6,611 bases of DNA, taken from assembly GCA_019416685.1 (NCBI GenBank), contig DXWV01000049.1, positions 1 through 6,611 of the forward strand, read 5' to 3'. Positions 1 through 6,436 of this stretch are shown one piece after another. The notes under the pieces were generated by a model. It saw only the letters and a list, made by a program, of their open reading frames with translations, was not told the origin of the DNA and ran no database searches. Positions within the stretch are counted from its first letter, which is position 1. Each line of letters opens with the position of its first letter. The stretch comes from Bacteroides sp. (lineage in GTDB: Bacteria > Bacteroidota > Bacteroidia > Bacteroidales > Bacteroidaceae). The position numbers and the translations under genes are program-made.

Positions 1-44
1 AGTGACTTATCAAACACGGTTCAACTAAATTGAAGAAGAACCAC

Positions 45-83
45 AAGAATGTACACTCTTGTTATGCAAAAGTGTACATTCTT
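45..83 (-). terminator. Strong hairpin after the last gene, probable transcription terminator
   Basis: Bases 45-57 (AAGAATGTACACT) are the exact reverse complement of 71-83, a perfect 13-bp stem. After one C/A mismatch (58/70) three more pairs form (59-61 with 67-69), leaving a 5-base loop at 62-66. It lies 52 bases past the stop codon of the PHP gene, where the minus-strand transcription unit should end. Read on the minus strand, the stem ends in ATTCTT and is followed by GTGG and then TTCTTCTTC, which is pyrimidine-rich but not a clean U tract. An intrinsic terminator is the best reading. The near-perfect GTGTAC dyad could instead be a protein-binding operator for a gene beyond the left edge. 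Confidence 0.6.
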
Positions 84-134
84 ATAAGTCTTGATTATTA
101 GAGAGTTATGAGCGTGTTCTTTTCACTGAATAGC

Positions 135-923
135 TCATTCGTTCATACAGGGAAGTGTGTCAATTGTTTTTATTTTCAATTGTTTCAGGTTTTCACAAGC
201 CTGATCGTAATATCCTGAATATTCCAGTGATTTAGTGTCGTGTGCATCTACTCCAATAATGGCTGTACAACCTTCGTTAGCAGCAATACGCCAAAATTCC
301 GGGTGTGGATATGTCAGAGTATCAAAAGCCTGGTTGTAGTCCATCATTCCTATGTTATATTCCAGAGGGATATTAAGCCGGACAGCTGTGCGACAAATGT
401 GTCGGCTAATTAGTTTACAGTAGGAATCAAATTCCGGATAAGAACGCATGAAAAGATCGGGATGGGCTAAATAAGCAAAGAGTCCGCTTTCCATACCTTC
501 GATTGCGCTCTCTTCATAGAGTTCGAGCATGTCCGGTGTGGAAGTATTACGTCCGAAGTAGGGAAATCTTTCGTCTGTGTGGAAGTGATGATTGCCAAAG
601 ATGATAAAATCGAGCTTATATTCCTTTATCAGTTCTTTCAACCAATGTATGTATTCAGGAAAATATTCGCATTCCAATCCAAGATGTATCTTTATCCGGC
701 CTTTATATTTTTCTTGTAGACTCCGTATACTCTCTACATATTCGGGGAATTCTTCGGGAGTCATCCGGATATCTGATATATAGTCCGTATGATACTTCCA
801 CGGACTATGGTCTGAGAACCCTACTATCTGATAACCTCCTTTGATGGCACTTAAAACAAACTCTTCGTCACTTCCCGTCGCATGGTGGCAGCGGGTAGTA
901 TGGGTATGATAATTAGTTCTCAT
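135..923 (-). CDS. PHP-domain phosphoesterase, histidinol-phosphatase (HisK/HisJ) type
   Basis: A 262-residue cytoplasmic protein covering a whole PHP domain, close to the usual length of HisJ/HisK-type histidinol-phosphatases. The metal-site motifs appear in family order: an N-terminal HTH box (H6, H8, followed by H13-H14), SDH (D38-H39), GLECEY (E84), GNHHF (H112-H113), AHPD (H154, D156) and GVDAHD (D226, H228). These predict a multinuclear metal centre that hydrolyses a phosphomonoester. Its ATG lies in a 4-base ATGA overlap with the stop of the cyclo-ligase gene, so the two are probably translationally coupled. No histidine-biosynthesis gene is nearby, so histidinol phosphate is only one candidate substrate. 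Family assignment is firm; exact substrate is not. It is the last gene before the hairpin at 45-83. Confidence 0.93.
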   Translation of the reverse strand: MRTNYHTHTTRCHHATGSDEEFVLSAIKGGYQIVGFSDHSPWKYHTDYISDIRMTPEEFPEYVESIRSLQEKYKGRIKIHLGLECEYFPEYIHWLKELIKEYKLDFIIFGNHHFHTDERFPYFGRNTSTPDMLELYEESAIEGMESGLFAYLAHPDLFMRSYPEFDSYCKLISRHICRTAVRLNIPLEYNIGMMDYNQAFDTLTYPHPEFWRIAANEGCTAIIGVDAHDTKSLEYSGYYDQACENLKQLKIKTIDTLPCMNE

Positions 924-1453
924 TTTGTTATAATTTCATCCATGCAGATGTCGAACGGTTCTGCAGGTACCTCTTCAAGCAATTGAAAGGGAAAACATAT
1001 TCCAAGTTTGGTGGCTGTAATGTGGGGGAGAAGTTTATCGTAATAACCCTTACCTCTTCCCAGGCGATGTCCGGTCTGGTCAAAAGCAACGCCCGGAACT
1101 ACTGCCAGTTCAATGGAATCAGAGTTGGTGAATAATTCTCCGGTAGGTTCGGCAATACCATAAGAACCAACAACCAGGTCCTGGGGGCTTGTATAAAGTC
1201 GTAGTTCCAGATTATCTCCAACAACGACAGGTAATATAATCTTCTTTCTTTTACTCCATTTCTCAATGAAGGAATGGGTTTGGACTTCATCCTTCAAGGA
1301 GTGGTAGAGTAATATGATGTTTGCAGCCTGGAAAGCCGGGTGACTTTCCAGGTTAGCCAGAATATCAGCAGAGAGTGCCTTCAGCGTAGAGTCGCAATAC
1401 CGGGTTTTCTCTTGCGCTATCAGCTTGCGCAGTTCTTTTTTTCTTTCCTTCAT
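920..1453 (-). CDS. 5-formyltetrahydrofolate cyclo-ligase (5,10-methenyl-THF synthetase)
   Basis: Converts 5-formyl-THF plus ATP to 5,10-methenyl-THF in the cytoplasm, returning a stored or inhibitory folate to the one-carbon pool. The 177-residue product fits the family (roughly 180-200 residues). The signature spans about residues 119-140 and reads VPGVAFD followed by a glycine-rich GHRLGRGKGYYDK, the ATP/folate-binding region. DEVQTH (55-60) matches the conserved Glu-containing substrate loop, and the Lys/Arg-rich N-terminus is typical. I chose the ATG at 1453; a longer reading to 1480 needs a TTG start and adds only nine basic residues. From this ATG the first 89 bases overlap the protease gene in another frame (+1 relative to it). 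The stop shares ATGA with the next gene, suggesting coupled translation at both ends. Confidence 0.95.
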   Translation of the reverse strand: MKERKKELRKLIAQEKTRYCDSTLKALSADILANLESHPAFQAANIILLYHSLKDEVQTHSFIEKWSKRKKIILPVVVGDNLELRLYTSPQDLVVGSYGIAEPTGELFTNSDSIELAVVPGVAFDQTGHRLGRGKGYYDKLLPHITATKLGICFPFQLLEEVPAEPFDICMDEIITK

Positions 1454-3110
1454 CGTTTTTCTTGATTTCCGGTTCTTCAACTATTTCCGGTGCTTTTGGG
1501 AAAGCTTCACCTTTTTCCAGTAAATCCAATCCCTTCTTTACAGTCGGATCTGTCAGGTTGGAATATTTGATATAAGCTTCTTTTCCCAGCATATTGTAAA
1601 TAATGTTCCCGAAGATATTCTTTTCCAGTAGTTTATATGATTTCTGAATAAGGATATTCCTTCTCTTAACGCCTTTTGTTTCGGCATAACGAATGAATTG
1701 TTCTACGAGTCCTTGCTGGCGCAGGTAGTTTACGAGTGATTCTTCCGTATCGTATTTGCTCAGTTTCTCGCGGTTGTTGTCCGTATACTGGAATGTAAAG
1801 AGGATAGTCAACCCCTTGTTTAGTACAGTAGACAAGTAGGAGGTGACACCGGTAGTATCTTGTGGCACAAATACGTCGGGCATAATACCACCGCCACCGT
1901 ATACAGGACGTCCTAACCCGGTTGAGTAGCGCTGTGATTCGTCCAGTTTTATACTATCACGTGAGAAAAACTCTCCGTGTGTATAACGGTTGTATAAATC
2001 CATTTCATAATTACGGTCTTTCCCATTTTCGTATGGGCGTTGTATACAACGTCCTGACGGGGTGTAGTAACGGGCAATTGTTAGACGAATAGCAGAACCG
2101 TCACTGAAATCGATGGGTTGTTGTACCAGTCCTTTACCGAATGAACGACGTCCTACGATGGTTCCACGGTCGTTATCTTGAATAGCACCCGAGAAAATTT
2201 CGCTGGCAGAAGCCGATCCTTCATCCACAAGAACAACCAATGGGAGATTCTGGCAACTTCCTGTCCCGTTAGCAACTTCATCCAGGCGTTTGTATTTACG
2301 TCCCTGTGCATAAACAATCAATTTACCTTGCGGCAGAAACTCATTTACCATTCGTGTGGCAGCATCCATATATCCTCCGGTGTTTCCACGAAGATCTATG
2401 ATAAGTCCTTTACAATTCTTATGATTCAGTTGTGCGAGAGCATTTAATAATTCTACGTGCGATGTACGTCCGAATTTGCTGATTTGGATATATCCGAAAT
2501 CATCGTTCAGCATGTAAGCGGCATCTATTGTGTTCTGTGGGATATCACCACGGGTAATCGTGAAATTGATCAGGTCTTTTTCGGTTGCACGCTTAATGCC
2601 TAATTTAACCTGACTGCCTTTTGGACCTTTCAGTTTACGCATGGCCCGTTCGTTGGTAACTTCTTTTCCAACAAAGAGGCTATCATCTACGGTTACAATA
2701 CGGTCACCTGCCATTAGTCCTACTTTCTCAGAAGGTCCGCCGGGAATAACGGCATTTACATGTATGGTATCGTATTGTATCGTGAACTGGATACCTATTC
2801 CACTAAAACTTCCTTCCAATTCAGAGTTAACTTCTTCCAGATTTTGTGCTGGAATGTATGTGGAATGTGGATCAAGTTCAGCCAGAATCTGAGGCATTGC
2901 TTTTTCTACAAGGTCTGTCATGTTCACTGTATCTACATATTGGTCATCAACAATACGGAGTAAAGCATTCAATTTATTGGATGATCCGTTGATAATGCCT
3001 AAGCGATTGCCTGCAAAATGTTTGGCGTAGAATGTTCCGATGAGGATTCCGATTACTACGCTGATAGCAATGATGACAGGGGTAAAACGGGAAGAGTTTT
3101 TTGTACTCAT
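1365..3110 (-). CDS. ctpA: S41-family C-terminal processing protease, membrane-anchored, with PDZ domain
   Basis: A 581-residue serine endopeptidase of the CtpA/Prc family, acting on the periplasmic side of the inner membrane. An N-terminal hydrophobic segment (about residues 11-28) is an uncleaved anchor or signal. A helical region with LDPHSTYI (79-85) follows, then a PDZ domain (about 100-185, GIGIQF at 104-109), then the S41 core (about 205-355). The core carries GSASASE with predicted nucleophile S301 and SFGKG with general base K326; their 25-residue spacing matches the Ser/Lys dyads of characterised family members. RGNTGG (241-246) is the conserved oxyanion-side loop. The region after about 420 is less conserved, and the last 29 residues are basic, low-complexity and overprinted on the cyclo-ligase gene. 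The gene symbol is by family only. The ATG at 3110 follows an A-rich leader. Confidence 0.96.
   Translation of the reverse strand: MSTKNSSRFTPVIIAISVVIGILIGTFYAKHFAGNRLGIINGSSNKLNALLRIVDDQYVDTVNMTDLVEKAMPQILAELDPHSTYIPAQNLEEVNSELEGSFSGIGIQFTIQYDTIHVNAVIPGGPSEKVGLMAGDRIVTVDDSLFVGKEVTNERAMRKLKGPKGSQVKLGIKRATEKDLINFTITRGDIPQNTIDAAYMLNDDFGYIQISKFGRTSHVELLNALAQLNHKNCKGLIIDLRGNTGGYMDAATRMVNEFLPQGKLIVYAQGRKYKRLDEVANGTGSCQNLPLVVLVDEGSASASEIFSGAIQDNDRGTIVGRRSFGKGLVQQPIDFSDGSAIRLTIARYYTPSGRCIQRPYENGKDRNYEMDLYNRYTHGEFFSRDSIKLDESQRYSTGLGRPVYGGGGIMPDVFVPQDTTGVTSYLSTVLNKGLTILFTFQYTDNNREKLSKYDTEESLVNYLRQQGLVEQFIRYAETKGVKRRNILIQKSYKLLEKNIFGNIIYNMLGKEAYIKYSNLTDPTVKKGLDLLEKGEAFPKAPEIVEEPEIKKNDEGKKKRTAQADSARENPVLRLYAEGTLC
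1436..1442 (-). other. A7 homopolymer inside the protease/cyclo-ligase overlap
   Basis: Seven consecutive T on the plus strand, read as A7 on the coding strand, fall inside both genes, encoding part of K557-R559 of the protease and the KK near the start of the cyclo-ligase. Worked out by hand, one extra A would end the protease at the TGA at 1420-1422 (about 563 residues), while one fewer A would put it into the cyclo-ligase frame and fuse the two proteins. Either a real slippage site or simply a Lys-rich stretch. Confidence 0.5.
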
Positions 3111-3116
3111 GCTTTT

Positions 3117-3137
3117 TTATTAGTTATTAGTTAGTAG
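3117..3137 (-). repeat. Three tandem heptamers just upstream of the protease start
   Basis: On the plus strand TTATTAG (3117-3123) is repeated exactly at 3124-3130, with a one-mismatch third copy TTAGTAG at 3131-3137. On the coding strand this is CTACTAA followed by two CTAATAA units, ending 6 bases before the ATG of the S41 protease. The block is part of its A-rich leader, where ribosomes without a Shine-Dalgarno contact would load, so copy-number change could affect translation. That effect is inference; the repeat itself is directly visible. Confidence 0.55.
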
Positions 3138-3139
3138 TT

Positions 3140-3160
3140 GCAAGCTACGGGGAGCTATGC
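3140..3160 (-). other. Small hairpin in the dCMP deaminase-protease gap
   Basis: GCAAGCT (3140-3146) can pair with AGCTATGC (3153-3160), giving seven base pairs with one bulged A at 3157 and a six-base loop ACGGGG. On the coding strand it is followed by the A-rich heptamer repeat, not a U tract, so it is not a standard terminator. It could be an RNA-processing or stability element separating upstream from downstream genes, or chance. Confidence 0.3.
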
Positions 3161-3200
3161 TGTAACTGTGGTTTGCTGTTCTTTTCTTTTTTTGTTACTG

Positions 3201-3626
3201 TTACTCTTTATCGGTTGCCACAAATATGACCTCTATTCCGGCCCGTTTGAGTAACTCAATTCCATCTTCCAGACGATAATGCTCGGAGTAAACCACTCGT
3301 TTGATACCTGCCTGAATGATTAGTTTGGCACATTCAATACAAGGAGAAGCCGTGACGTACATGGTAGCACCATCACTGCTGTTGTTAGAACGTGCTATTT
3401 TGGTTATGGCGTTTGCTTCGGCATGAAGCACATAGGGCTTTGTGACATTATTTTCATCTTCACAGACATTCTCGAAGCCGGAAGGCGTTCCGTTATATCC
3501 GTCGGAAATGATCATTTTGTCCTTGACAATCAATGCTCCTACTTTACGTCGTTGGCAATACGAATTTTCAGCCCAGATACTGGCCATACGTATATAACGC
3601 TTATCTAATTCTGATTGTTTATCCAT
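3201..3626 (-). CDS. comEB: dCMP deaminase, zinc-dependent cytidine/deoxycytidylate deaminase family
   Basis: Deaminates dCMP to dUMP, the substrate of thymidylate synthase, in the cytoplasm. The 141-residue protein has the zinc site of the family: HAEAN (H68 as ligand, E70 as proton shuttle) and PCIECAK (C96 and C99 as ligands). NGTPSG (45-50) is the conserved substrate-pocket loop that separates dCMP deaminases from other members. I placed the start at the ATG at 3626: the product then opens about where family members do, and the gene begins 13 bases after the lipoprotein stop. The open frame continues upstream to 3773 but that part lies inside the lipoprotein gene. The 90-base gap to the protease gene is the widest in the unit. 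The symbol follows the Bacillus name for this enzyme and is given by family. Confidence 0.95.
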   Translation of the reverse strand: MDKQSELDKRYIRMASIWAENSYCQRRKVGALIVKDKMIISDGYNGTPSGFENVCEDENNVTKPYVLHAEANAITKIARSNNSSDGATMYVTASPCIECAKLIIQAGIKRVVYSEHYRLEDGIELLKRAGIEVIFVATDKE

Positions 3627-3639
3627 TATCGTATGTGTT

Positions 3640-4149
3640 TTATCTTTCGGGTGCAAATGTAATGCACAGAGTTTCTGTATTATATTCAAAATAGAGGTAC
3701 AAGTTGTATTCATCTCCTTCATAGGAGGTCGCTTTGGTGATTGCTTCAATAATGTATTGCCCCAATTTGTCATTCGAATCGGTCACCCTTTTATCTTTTA
3801 CAGTCGTTCGGAAAGTCTGCTTTTCTCCATTTGCTTCCCATGTACCGTTCATAACTACAGAACCGGAACCGTTGAAGTCACCATTGATCCGGTTTTCACT
3901 TGTACTGCCTGTGAAAGTTATCCGGAATGCTCTTGTTCCGGTGGTTGGATCATAAGACAAATAGTTCTTTTCGTCTACTCCCGGAAAAGTATACCATCTA
4001 TGTTCACCCTTTTTGGTGATGTAGGTCATCTTCCATGTTTTCCCCGTGAATATCTTTTGCACATCATCCGTATCATTACATCCGCTTAAGGTCGGGATCA
4101 ACATGATTGCAAACAATATTCCGATATGTTTCAATATCTGCTTTTTCAT
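3640..4149 (-). CDS. Small lipoprotein of unknown function, possibly surface-exposed (DUF4847-like)
   Basis: A 169-residue protein with a lipoprotein signal: basic MKKQILKH, a hydrophobic core to about residue 20, and lipobox LSGC with lipidated C24. The residues after the cysteine, NDTDD, are acidic, resembling the surface-export signal described for Bacteroidetes lipoproteins, so display on the outer face of the outer membrane is plausible. The mature part has alternating hydrophobic/polar segments and two Gly-x-Trp-type strands (GKTWKMTYI at 36-44, NGTWEAN at about 101-107), which suggest a small beta-barrel or lipocalin-like fold. I see no catalytic motif. From memory this resembles a Bacteroides-restricted DUF4847 family, unconfirmed. 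It sits 22 bases after the peptidase gene and 13 before the dCMP deaminase gene, so it is almost certainly co-transcribed. Confidence 0.85.
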   Translation of the reverse strand: MKKQILKHIGILFAIMLIPTLSGCNDTDDVQKIFTGKTWKMTYITKKGEHRWYTFPGVDEKNYLSYDPTTGTRAFRITFTGSTSENRINGDFNGSGSVVMNGTWEANGEKQTFRTTVKDKRVTDSNDKLGQYIIEAITKATSYEGDEYNLYLYFEYNTETLCITFAPER

Positions 4150-4171
4150 CTTAATTTCTAATCTTCAATTT

Positions 4172-6283
4172 TTAATTTCCGGTGTTTGCTTTAATACCAT
4201 TTCTGATGAGTAATGCATCAATTGTAGGCTCTTGTCCACGGAAGCGTTTATAGAGTATCATTGGATGTTCTGTTCCACCTTTTGACAGAATGTTGTTACG
4301 GAATGATTCGGCAACTTCTCTGTTAAATATACCTTTCTGTTTAAACAATGAGAAAGCATCCGCATCCAATACTTCCGCCCATTTATAACTGTAGTATCCG
4401 GCAGAGTATCCTCCCGCAAAGATATGTGAGAACTGTGTACTCATACAGGCATCTTTCACAACGGGTAATATTTGTGCTTTGGCCCATGATTGTTGTTCGT
4501 ACTCTTTCACATCTCCTTCGAAAGGAGTATTACGGGTGTACCATGCCATATCCAGCAGTCCGAAGCTAACCTGACGCAGACAGGCATAAGCAGCATTGAA
4601 ATTGGAGGCATCTACCATACGTTTTATCAGTTCTTCGGGTAACTTTTCGCCAGTCTGATAGTGTTGGGCAAACGTGTTGAGGAACTCTTTTTCAATAGCA
4701 AAATTTTCCATGATTTGTGAAGGTAACTCTACAAAATCCCAATAAACATTGGTGCCGCTGAGGCTCTCGTAAGTAGAATTAGCAAACATGCCATGCAGAC
4801 TGTGCCCGAATTCGTGAAGAAATGTTTCCACTTCGTCAAAAGTCAGTAAGGCAGGTTTGTTTTCTGTTGGTTTTGTAAAGTTCATCACGATAGACACATG
4901 AGGCCGGCTGTTTTCTCCCGTCTTTTCGTCTATCCATTGACCTTTATACTCGGTCATCCACGCACCGGCACGTTTTCCCGTACGTGGGTGGAAATCTGTA
5001 TAAAGTATAGCGAGAGTTTTATTGTCTTTGTCAAGTACTTCGTAAGCATCCACATCCTTGTGATAAACCGGAATATCGGCATTTTTTTTGAAGGTAATTC
5101 CATACAAGCGGGTTGCCAGGCCAAATACTCCTTCTTTGACTTTTTCCAGTTCAAAATAAGGACGTAGCATTTCTTCATTGATATTGAACTTCTTATCCTT
5201 TAGTTTATTAGAATAGTAACTCCAATCCCAAGGCATAACGGTGAAATCTGCACCTTGTTCCTGGCGTGCCAGCTCCTGTACTTCCTGATATTCTTTCTTT
5301 GCAGTAGGAGTATACGCTTCTAAAAGTTGGTTAAGCAGATTGTAAACCGCATCACTGTCTTCTGCCATCCGCTTTTTCAAAGTGTACTGGGCAAAATCTT
5401 CATATCCCAGCAATTGAGCGATAGCCATTCGGGTATTAACGAGCTTCTTTACTATATCGATATTGTTGTACTCATTGTTGTGGGTACATTTGGTATTATA
5501 AGCCATGTAAAGTTCATGACGCAGATCACGATTGTCGGCATAAGTCATGAAAGGGATATAACTTGGTGCCTGTAAAGTGAATACCCAGCCTTCTACGCCT
5601 TTTTCTCTGGCTGTTTCAGTTGCTGCTTCTATGGCACTTTCCGGGAGTCCGGCAAGTTGTGCTTTGTCTGTAAGTACAAGCTGGTAATTATTTATTTCTT
5701 TCAAGTTGTTTTCACTGAATTGCAATGTAAGGCTACTCAATTCTTTTGTTAATTGACGGTATTGCTTTTTGGCTTCTCCTTGCAGATTGGCTCCCCGGCG
5801 GATAAAACCGTCATATATGTTTTCGAGTAACTTGGTTTGTTCCGGAGTAAGATCTAATTGTTCTTTTTGTTTATAGACAGCTTTTACACGTTTGAATAAC
5901 TCTTCGTTCAGGCTGATATTGTTACTGTGTTCACTAAGAAGTGGCATCATCTCCTGTGCCAGTGTCTGCAGATCATCATTCGTTTCTGCACTACGTAGAT
6001 TGCCGAATACAGTCGTCACACGATCCAATAGTTTGCCTGACTTTTCGTATGCCAGTATTGTATTGGCAAAAGTCGGTGCTTCCGGGTTATTAACGATAGC
6101 ATCTATTTCAGCTGCCTGCTGACGGATCCCTTCACGGATAGCAGGCTCATAATGTTCTGTTTTTATTTTATCGAATGGGACAGTACCATACGGTGTAGTA
6201 TACTTTTCAAAAAAAGGGTTTTGGGCGTTCATCATATTAATAATAATGCAAAGTAAAATCAATATTACGTTTAGTCTCTTCAT
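4172..6283 (-). CDS. dcp: Secreted M3-family zinc metallopeptidase (peptidyl-dipeptidase Dcp type)
   Basis: A 703-residue thimet-oligopeptidase-family enzyme that trims short peptides, probably releasing C-terminal dipeptides. Residues 4-18 are strongly hydrophobic and MNA-Q (18-21) is a good signal-peptidase I site, placing the mature enzyme in the periplasm. It then follows the family layout: a long helical N-terminal half and a catalytic C-terminal half. The zinc site is HEFGH (H490, E491, H494) with the third ligand E519 in FVELPSQ. The late block FAGGYSAGYYSYKWAEVLDADAF (about 622-644) holds the conserved substrate-binding Gly/Tyr residues. Length fits the Dcp subfamily (E. coli Dcp is about 680). 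The ATG at 6283 gives the signal peptide directly. It is the first gene of the unit, behind the candidate promoter at 6326-6333. An A8 run encodes K399-K400 (5082-5089). The dcp symbol is by subfamily resemblance. Confidence 0.96.
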   Translation of the reverse strand: MKRLNVILILLCIIINMMNAQNPFFEKYTTPYGTVPFDKIKTEHYEPAIREGIRQQAAEIDAIVNNPEAPTFANTILAYEKSGKLLDRVTTVFGNLRSAETNDDLQTLAQEMMPLLSEHSNNISLNEELFKRVKAVYKQKEQLDLTPEQTKLLENIYDGFIRRGANLQGEAKKQYRQLTKELSSLTLQFSENNLKEINNYQLVLTDKAQLAGLPESAIEAATETAREKGVEGWVFTLQAPSYIPFMTYADNRDLRHELYMAYNTKCTHNNEYNNIDIVKKLVNTRMAIAQLLGYEDFAQYTLKKRMAEDSDAVYNLLNQLLEAYTPTAKKEYQEVQELARQEQGADFTVMPWDWSYYSNKLKDKKFNINEEMLRPYFELEKVKEGVFGLATRLYGITFKKNADIPVYHKDVDAYEVLDKDNKTLAILYTDFHPRTGKRAGAWMTEYKGQWIDEKTGENSRPHVSIVMNFTKPTENKPALLTFDEVETFLHEFGHSLHGMFANSTYESLSGTNVYWDFVELPSQIMENFAIEKEFLNTFAQHYQTGEKLPEELIKRMVDASNFNAAYACLRQVSFGLLDMAWYTRNTPFEGDVKEYEQQSWAKAQILPVVKDACMSTQFSHIFAGGYSAGYYSYKWAEVLDADAFSLFKQKGIFNREVAESFRNNILSKGGTEHPMILYKRFRGQEPTIDALLIRNGIKANTGN

Positions 6284-6325
6284 ATAAGCCGGATTATGAA
6301 TGATTTGGTTTATACTTATGAGTTA

Positions 6326-6333
6326 CAAAATTA
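6326..6333 (-). promoter_or_regulatory. Candidate Bacteroides-type -7 promoter element for the whole unit
   Basis: On the minus strand this reads TAATTTTG, a full match to the TAnnTTTG -7 element used by the primary sigma factor of Bacteroides. It lies 42 bases ahead of the peptidase ATG, giving a short leader of about 35 bases. The -33 TTTG element is weak: at 19-base spacing the sequence is ACTG. Position and match make it the best promoter candidate in the window; no equally good element is seen between the later genes. Confidence 0.55.
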
Positions 6334-6401
6334 CTAAAATAGTGGATACTTACAGTAGGAATGATCTGCTTTTTAACAAAGTATTAGTGAATAAGGATTA
6401 T

Positions 6402-6436
6402 TTCGCAGATTAATATAATTTTGTTAATTCTGCGAA
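6402..6436. repeat. Inverted repeat upstream of the peptidase promoter
   Basis: TTCGCAGATTAA (6402-6413) pairs with TTAATTCTGCGAA (6424-6436): twelve base pairs with a single extra base in the right arm, around a ten-base AT-rich loop. It lies about 70 bases upstream of the candidate -7 element, too far for a simple repressor site. Its arms share the CGCAGATTAA word with the far right edge, so it more likely belongs to the repeat cluster there. Confidence 0.6.

Noticed and set aside
1454..1480. Upstream extension of the cyclo-ligase to a TTG codon at 1480
   Set aside because: The added nine residues are basic and non-conserved, the start would be TTG, and the ATG at 1453 gives a normal family N-terminus.
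1365..1480. Sequencing frameshift as the cause of the long overlap
   Set aside because: Both frames stay open and the cyclo-ligase is intact with a normal start, so no error is needed; kept only as a test in the findings.
3221..3228. CATATTTG on the minus strand as an internal promoter for the protease gene
   Set aside because: It misses the first T of TAnnTTTG, lies in the conserved coding end of the dCMP deaminase, and has no evident -33 partner.
3627..3773. Upstream extension of the dCMP deaminase by 49 residues
   Set aside because: It lies inside the lipoprotein gene, does not resemble the family, and the ATG at 3626 fits both operon spacing and homolog length.
3757..4089. 110-codon plus-strand open frame opposite the lipoprotein
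   Set aside because: Antisense to a convincing gene, Cys/Phe/Ile-rich with no recognisable domain; behaves like a shadow frame.
6416..6423. TAATTTTG on the plus strand as a rightward promoter
   Set aside because: It matches the -7 pattern but falls in the AT-rich loop of the inverted repeat, has no -33 TTTG at the right spacing, and no gene follows within the window.
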